From: Anaeramoeba flamelloides
Taxonomy: Eukaryota; Metamonada; Anaeramoebidae
Length of the DNA: 64,000 bases
NCBI GenBank assembly: GCA_027625915.1
Contig: JANTQA010000008.1
Location: forward strand, 7,982,501-8,046,500
Reading direction: 5' to 3'
In this document: in pieces, positions 58,226 to 64,000 of the stretch
Layout of the letters: each line of letters opens with the position of its first letter
Position numbering within the stretch: the stretch's first letter is position 1
Made by a program: the position numbers and the translations under genes
Notes under the pieces: model-generated
Told to the model about the DNA's origin: nothing
The model's database searches: none
What the model saw: only the letters and a program-made list of their open reading frames with translations

Positions 58226-58232
58226 TTTTTTT
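58226..58232 (+). terminator. RNA polymerase III T-run terminator of tRNA-Ile
   Basis: Seven T begin two bases after the discriminator base, the usual Pol III stop signal. Confidence 0.85.
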
Positions 58233-59104
58233 ATATTTTTTATACACTCTTTTTATTAACACACCATCTTAAAGGAATAATTTTTTATAAAGTCTCTCAA
58301 AATCACATTTAAAAAACAATTTGTGCGATATACATGTTTTTTTTAGAATAAATATTTTTACTTTTATTAAACATTTTTTATATGATATTTTAAAATCCAA
58401 AAATGTTTTTCTAAATTGAAATAATTTCTCAAAAATGTATTTTTAGTTCCTGGATTTAAAATTATCATCTGTGTAAATCTATAAATTTGATTATCTATTA
58501 ATTCATAACAAAATATAACCATCAAGTGAAAACACCAATGATATCGCCATTATCTTAAACTATATTAACGTGTGTGTTAGACTATTAAAATAAAGAGATA
58601 TTGTCTTGAAAAGTTTTTATATCATTCAAATTGTGTAAAAAAATATTTTAAATTTGTAAGGATCATTTATTTTTTTCTATTGGAAATTTTATTTTGTTGA
58701 TAGATTTTGTGATTATTGAAAAATTACATTTTTGAGTAACTATTAAAATCCATACCAAGTTGAAGACTGGTCATTCAAGAATTAAAATAACAAAGCCACA
58801 CTACACCTCATACAAGATATAATTTTTTATAAATTTCGGGATCTCATAAATTAAAGTTGCAAAATTTAAAAGTTAATTTAAATATTATTGTTGAAATTAT
58901 ATAAATTACAATTATGAATTATATTTTTAGATTTATATTGTCTCTTTTAAACATGAATAAATCATCTTCGTCCACCTGTAGTATATCATTAAAAATATTT
59001 TGTTACGAATTTTTTGGCAATATTAGAAATTTATAAAAGTTCAAAGTTTTATATAATAATTAAAGATTACTTTTCATTAAAAATATTATTAATTACAAAT
59101 ACCA
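58233..59104. other. Intergenic, nothing recognised
   Basis: AT-rich DNA between the tRNA and the next repeat copy. No ORF or second RNA gene is seen. Confidence 0.45.
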
Positions 59105-59445
59105 GAAAATAAACACCATTTCAACCCAAGTGCCAATCCAAAAATGAAAAATTCAATTTATTTTTAAGAATCAACCAAACTTAGATTGTTTAGAAATACC
59201 AAAAATAATAAAATTCATGTTAAAGTTGATAGTCATTAAAGAAAAGCCTGAATAAACCATAAATTTCAAAAAAAAAATCTTAAAAAAAAAAATTTGGGTT
59301 ACTTTCATTGTAATGTATCGTGTACAATTCTTAATTTCTTTAGGTAATTAAAATTGTTGACAATATTATTTTTTACTTGTAAAGGTATGAATTTTAAAAG
59401 AACATACAAAGTCTAACTTTTATTAAAGTTAATTTTGAATTTCAA
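59105..59445 (-). repeat. ~340-bp dispersed repeat, reversed copy
   Basis: AATCAACCAAACTTAGATTG, TTAAAGTTGATAGTCATTAA, TTAATTTCTTTAGGTAATTA and TTTACTTGTAAAGGTATGAA are the reverse complement of blocks in 38523-38880. Its right-hand part is especially well kept. Confidence 0.65.
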
Positions 59446-59689
59446 ACAATTTTTTTTCAATTTTAATTTTTAATAAAAAAGAGAAAAAAAAAGAGTAAAA
59501 ATCACAAAACAAAAAAAAATTTTAAAATAAGAAAAAATGATTGTGATCTAAAAATTTAAATTTTATTACGAGAAGAATAATGAATTAAATTCATAGAATG
59601 TATTCTATTTTTTCAATAAAATTGGACCCCTTTAACTGAAAAAGAGCATATATTTCCTTCAGTTTGATAAAATACTAATGAATTGATAT

Positions 59690-59965
59690 TTGTTATACTG
59701 ATAATAAAATTTCACATAATTTTGAATTTTGAAAAAAAATTTATTATTTTTTGTCTTTTCTCATTTGTTTTCATTTTGTTTTTACAGTTACTTAATCCCT
59801 TTCATTCGACTAGGAGATTATTTTCAATGAATCATTACTGAAAAAAATGAATACTCTTAGCTTAACGTATCTAATCATTTGACCAATCAACAATTATTAA
59901 TAAAATTTCAACAAATTTATGAATACAATTTTTTTTCTGTCAATTTCATCATTTTGGTGAAATAG
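59690..59965 (+). mobile_element. Partial inverted-repeat element, related to the 22-kb copy
   Basis: TTGTTTTCATTTTGTTTTTA, CAGTTACTTAATCC, TATCTAATCATTTGACCAAT and TTTCAACAAATTTATGAATA follow the order seen at 22.43-22.62 kb. Terminal inverted repeats are not recognisable, so it is truncated or old. Confidence 0.5.
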
Positions 59966-60349
59966 AATTTGATTTTTTGGCTTTATTATTTTTTTTTCCT
60001 ACAGATTAGGTTATTTTTGTAAAAAATATTTTTTTCTCAAAATTATCTTTTTTGTATAAGATTATTATTATTTAAAAAAATAGTTTTTGAATACCCCTAT
60101 TTTACAATAACAATTATTTAAAAATATCTCTTTCAAAAGATAAACTAAACTCTTTTTTAAAATAAAAAGGGAACATAAAATTTCATGAATTATTCATATC
60201 TGAATCAAATTAATTGTAATATAATTATAAAATTTTAGAAACTCTTTAAAACATAAAAAAACACTCAAAAGAATATATAAAACCGATAAAAAAACAATAA
60301 AAAAGTAATGATTAAAATTCAATAATTTACAAATTGATCTTACCTTTTA

Positions 60350-60544
60350 CAGTCGGTTCCACTTTTAAGACACAAACTTTCAACGAAATTTAAGGCACAA
60401 TTAAAATTTCAAAATAAGGCACAAAATTCAGATTCTAATAAAATAAATTGTAAAAAAAAAAATTCAAAATATTGTGCCTTAATTTGAGATTTTTTTGTAC
60501 CTTAAATTTTGTTGAAAGTTTGTGTCTTCAAGTGGAACTGACTG
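60350..60544. mobile_element. Palindromic MITE, copy D
   Basis: 195 bp flanked by TA. Ends CAGTCGGTTCCACTTTTAAG and CTTCAAGTGGAACTGACTG. It lies directly beside the transposase-like segment at 60545-60925. Confidence 0.88.
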
Positions 60545-60925
60545 TATTTGAAAAGAGAAATCTCATTTTGTAAATTGGAATGAAAAAAAATCAAAAAAAA
60601 AAAAAAAACGGTTGAACAGGTCGAATTGAGAAAAAGTTCTCGACATTTTATTGATAATTCTTTATACGTCAAACCTTTGTTCTTTAAAAGTCTTATTTTC
60701 AATATAAAACTGTAATTCATCTGGATATTTTGTTGGAATTGTTTTTTTTTTTTTTTTCTTTATTTTCAACTTTCTTTGTTTTCATTTATCAATCCAATAA
60801 TGATCTTTCTTAATTCCTATTTCTAGTTCATTTGAAATCAAACGTAAACCTTTTCCATTTTTATACAAACAGATTATTTCCAATTTTTTTTTTTTCTTAT
60901 CTTGTTTATTCATTTACCAAGTGTT
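60545..60925 (-). pseudogene. Decayed transposase-like coding segment, copy 2
   Basis: Minus-strand partner of 3190-3590. It reads LYKNGKGLRLISNELEIGIK then KDHYWID, and later LLKNKGLTYKELSIKCREL. Comparing the two copies shows which frame was coding, because IGIKKDHY and KELSIKCR are kept in both. The frame is interrupted. It abuts MITE copy D, whereas copy 1 has no MITE beside it. Confidence 0.45.
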
Positions 60926-62235
60926 CAATATCCGAAAATAAAAAGTAAAAACAAAAAATGAATAATTAAAATGAAAATCACCAATAAGTAATTATCTTAT
61001 TAACGATCAAATACAATAGTATTGACAATTTGGGATGTGTAACCTATTGTTTGAAAAAAGATTTTATTTATATTTAATCCCTTATTGTTTCAAATAATAT
61101 TTAAAGAAGAAATAATTGATAAAAAAATTAATTTAAAATAGTTCAACAAAACTAGTATTTGAAGAGATATTTGTCTAGAATTCTTCTTGATTTTTTTAAA
61201 AATCAATACTAATTTTTACCATTTATCATTTGAAAATTACAAATAGGTACATTAACTAGATTTTTTATGAAAGTAAACTAAATAAAATATTTATAAATTC
61301 ATTAAACATCAAAATGATAATTATTAAAAAAAGATAATTTTGAGAAAAAAATAGTTTTGCAAATCTTTCTGATTAAGCTCAAATAATTCTTAAAAAAATT
61401 AACTTCGGAATTTTGTTTCAATTTATTTTTTGGTATTTCTTTAATAGTTGGGGTCTATATATAAACTTTGGATGATACAGAATTTGGAATTTAAAATTAA
61501 TTCTATGGTTTTCGGCATCTTTAACTTATAATTTATTCTAGTTGTACTTAATAGGCTATTTTTTTTTTTTTTTTCATTTTCCTTTTGATTATTCTTGATG
61601 AAAAGAAAATGAGGGTAATTGGATTCATAAATCATTTATCAAAAACAAGTTAAACAGGTTTTACTATTAAAAAAAAAAATAAATAAAAATAAAGGAACTT
61701 ATAACATTAGCAAGCTGCTTTCATCAAACAAATAAGTTGTGCTTTTTTTTTCTAGATTTTTCCCTTTCGAATCACAACAAAAAAAAAATCTTCAGTTTCG
61801 TTAATTTTTCTGGATCAGTTGAAAAGTCAACTTTAAATCAATAAAATTGAAAATTTTACCCAGTTTTACAAATAATAATTCAATTTAAAAAAGAAAAAAG
61901 AAAAGAAAAGAGCTAATAAATACCCAACAAGAATATTTAGTATTTTTAAAAAAATTTGATAGATCATACAATATTATTTTTTGGCTAATGAAATTATAAA
62001 AAAAATCCTCATAAAAATTTTGTTTTTTTAAAGTGGAAAAATGAAAAAAAAAATAAGTTTCTTTAATCCCAATTGTTTGATTTCTGAATTGGGCATATTT
62101 CTTTGAAAATAGATTTTATCATCTTAATTTTTTTTTTCTCTTTTAGTAAATTTTTAATTTTTTTTTATGTTTTTTCTATTTTCAGCAAATTTGTTTTTTT
62201 TGCTTTATTTTTTTTTTTATTTTTTAAATAATTTT
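60926..62235. other. Intergenic, nothing recognised
   Basis: AT-rich DNA. The short minus-strand ORF at 61441-61635 has no recognisable features. Confidence 0.45.
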
Positions 62236-62595
62236 TAAAAAAATGATCTTTGAAACTCCAAATTAATTTTAAGAAAAGTGAAGTCTTTGTAATTTCTTTT
62301 TAAAATCAATACGTTTACAATTTAAAAATCTTATTTTCAACAATTTTAATTTTATAGAAATTGAGAAATATTTAACAATACTTACAAATGAAAGGGACTA
62401 AAAATTTTTTTAACATTTTATTTTTTTTCCAAAATTTATATTTTTCTGAAGGTATTTCTTTTATGAATATTGACTTTCATCTAAAGTTTATTATTTCTCT
62501 TATTTCCAAACAATCTTATGTTGGTTGATTCTTAAAAACAAAAAAAATGAATTTTTCATTTTTGGCTGGGCTCCTTTGAGTGGAATGGATTTTAG
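62236..62595 (+). repeat. ~340-bp dispersed repeat, copy near the right end
   Basis: CTTTGAAACTCCAAATTAAT, GAAATTGAGAAATATTTAAC, AAGTTTATTATTTCTCTTAT, CAATCTTATGTTGGTTGATT and TTTTTCATTTTTGGCTGGGC align with 38523-38880 in the same orientation. Confidence 0.65.
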
Positions 62596-62684
62596 ATAAA
62601 AAATGATTATAAAAGAAAGGATAGAAAAAAAAAAAAATTATTAAAAAAATTAATTTGTTCATTCTATAAAAACAAAATTCAAAA

Positions 62685-63059
62685 TTAATTATTTTTTTCT
62701 TGAAAAATATCTTTCATTTGGGAATTTAAATTTTCATGGAATTCTTTTGGTAAAGAATTAATTATTTGTGTTAAATATTTTTTCAATTTTTTAATGATAA
62801 CTTTGTCATTACTTTTAATTGAAAGTTTGTATCTTTTTAATATTTTTCCAAAGAGTTGAATTTTCTTGTTGTCATCCATTGTTTTAATTGTTTTTGGTAT
62901 ATTTTGGGTTAAGATGACTTGTCTACATTGTTTTTGGAATTTTCTGATAACTGTTTTTTTCATTGAATCGTACCAAAAAGAAAAAGTTGGTGAATTAATA
63001 AATTTTTTATAAACATTGACCCATTTTGATCTCTTCTTGTAATCAAATTGAAGTTCCAT
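62685..63059 (-). CDS. Unrecognised Lys-rich protein or last exon
   Basis: From the first in-frame ATG (63059) the frame gives 124 aa to TAA: MELQFDYKKRSKWVNVYKKF, SFWYDSMKKTVIRKFQ, LFGKILKRYKLSIKSNDK, LPKEFHENLNSQMKDIF. Composition is Lys/Ile/Phe-rich, with amphipathic helices likely. I recognise no family; the VYKKFINS stretch faintly recalls RGS-type helices, but the rest does not follow. The frame stays open upstream to 63200 through FSVTLVFKAFKEKEFIYKF, which looks coding, and then enters an (ATT)n repeat. So a splice acceptor between 63140 and 63059 and an earlier exon outside the window are likely. Confidence 0.4.
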   Translation of the reverse strand: MELQFDYKKRSKWVNVYKKFINSPTFSFWYDSMKKTVIRKFQKQCRQVILTQNIPKTIKTMDDNKKIQLFGKILKRYKLSIKSNDKVIIKKLKKYLTQIINSLPKEFHENLNSQMKDIFQEKNN

Positions 63060-63158
63060 CTTTGAAAATTTGTAAATAAATTCTTTTTCTTTAAACGCTT
63101 TAAAAACTAATGTAACTGAAAATGGTTCAATTTTTTCTAAAAAGGGTTGATTAATAAT

Positions 63159-63193
63159 AAGAATAAGGATAATAATAATAATAATAATAATAA
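63159..63193. repeat. (AAT)n microsatellite
   Basis: About ten tandem AAT/ATA units with minor interruptions just upstream of the Lys-rich ORF. It explains the artificial poly-Ile start of the longer open frame. Confidence 0.9.
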
Positions 63194-63627
63194 TAAACAA
63201 AAAAATAAATTCAGTTAAAAAAAAAAGGGGGGGGGGTTAATTAATTTGAAATTAAACTAATTATTAAAAAAAATAGGTGAATTCATCAATATAATTATGT
63301 ATACTTAAAAAATGAGATTATTAAGATGGCGATCGCATCATCACTAATTTGTTTATTTTTTTTCACTAATTATTATAATATTAATAAACCCAAATTTTAT
63401 TACTAAAAATATCTTTGTCAACTTATAAATAAAAGATTAATTTTTTTTCTTGTAAAATAAATGTATAAATAATGAAGCGCTAATTACTCTATTTTTTATT
63501 TAGTTTTTATGGAATTTCGAAAGTTAATTTTTTTAGAATAAATTAAAATTAAAATCTTATTCAATTTTTTACAATTTTTTTTTTTTTTTGATTATCTGAA
63601 ATTTGTAGATTATCTTGATTTTTTATA

Positions 63628-64000
63628 TAAACTAAAATTCAAAATTTTCCACATGGCTAAAATGTTCCAAAGAATTACAATAATACAATTTCATTGAAAT
63701 TGGAGATAATTTTGATTTTTGGAAAATATGAAAATCATTTTTTTATCTTTTGGTTTTTTTTTTCATTTCATTTTTTGAATTACGTAATTTGTTTCGTTGG
63801 ATCAACATTTTTTTCAATAATTGATATTAAAGTTAAAGTTGAGTTGTTCCAAAGACAAGAACTCAAATAAAATTAGTTGGTAATATCTAACCTTTTGATC
63901 GATCAATATTCCTAATAGAATTTTTACAAATTTACCAAATGTATTTTTTTGTTTTTCTCTCTCCAAAATTTTTAACACACCCATGATTTATTTGTATTGA
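63628..64000 (+). mobile_element. TA-flanked inverted-repeat element, cut by the window edge
   Basis: It begins TAAACTAAAATTCAAAATTT like the 6.1- and 50.5-kb copies. It continues with AATTGGAGATAATTTTGATT, AAGTTGAGTTGTTCCAAAGA and CTTTTGATCGATCAATATTC up to the window end. The right inverted repeat would lie outside. Confidence 0.7.

Noticed and set aside
62685-63200. Start of the Lys-rich ORF at its poly-Ile end
   Set aside because: That end is not an ATG, and the poly-Ile comes from an (AAT)n microsatellite.

Overview
This window is nuclear DNA of a very AT-rich protist (GC roughly one fifth). It carries spliceosomal GT-AG introns, eukaryotic ribosomal protein genes, a eukaryotic tRNA gene without encoded CCA, and proteins swollen by Lys/Glu/Asn/Ser low-complexity tracts. 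The RasGEF, the KEKE-type repeats and the intron-bearing housekeeping genes recall Anaeramoeba and, less closely, dictyostelid-like amoebae. That assignment is inference from style only. All host genes read cleanly with the standard code.

Layout. 0-10 kb: the 5' part of a Ser/Lys-rich protein gene leaving the left edge (minus), a repeat-filled gap, and the COP9 signalosome gene CSN1 (minus, three exons, one 2.36-kb intron packed with repeats). 10-18 kb: ribosomal protein genes eS1 and eL18 (plus), each with one short intron. 20-27 kb: a RasGEF (minus) and a ubiquitin-like/FERM-F1-like protein with a huge basic insert (minus, 9-nt first exon). 28-37 kb: weak genes and relics (an OB-fold-like ORF, a possible two-exon microprotein, a DUF4476-like protein). 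42 kb: the RING subunit RBX1 (minus, four exons). 46-55 kb: the retromer subunit VPS35 (minus, five exons over 9 kb, with introns of 2.1 and 3.7 kb). 58 kb: tRNA-Ile(AAT). 62.7 kb: an unrecognised Lys-rich ORF.

The genes are independent housekeeping or signalling loci, not a cluster. CSN1 and RBX1 act on the same machinery (cullin-RING ligases), but they lie 33 kb apart and nothing suggests joint regulation.

Most of the rest is transposon-derived. I can group it into families by comparing copies within the window: six copies of a ~200-bp palindromic TA-flanked MITE; five copies of a ~0.5-1 kb element with TAAACC... inverted ends; four copies of a ~340-bp repeat; a hairpin family with AACCTA-type ends; two LINE-like 3' ends with a CCHC knuckle and A-rich tail; two copies of a transposase-like coding segment; and several unidentified decayed coding relics. 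I did not find a convincing new multi-gene system. The most unusual items are the MITE architecture, the tiny first exon, the RBX1/RBX2 mixed signature, and the TTAACCCCCC tracts.
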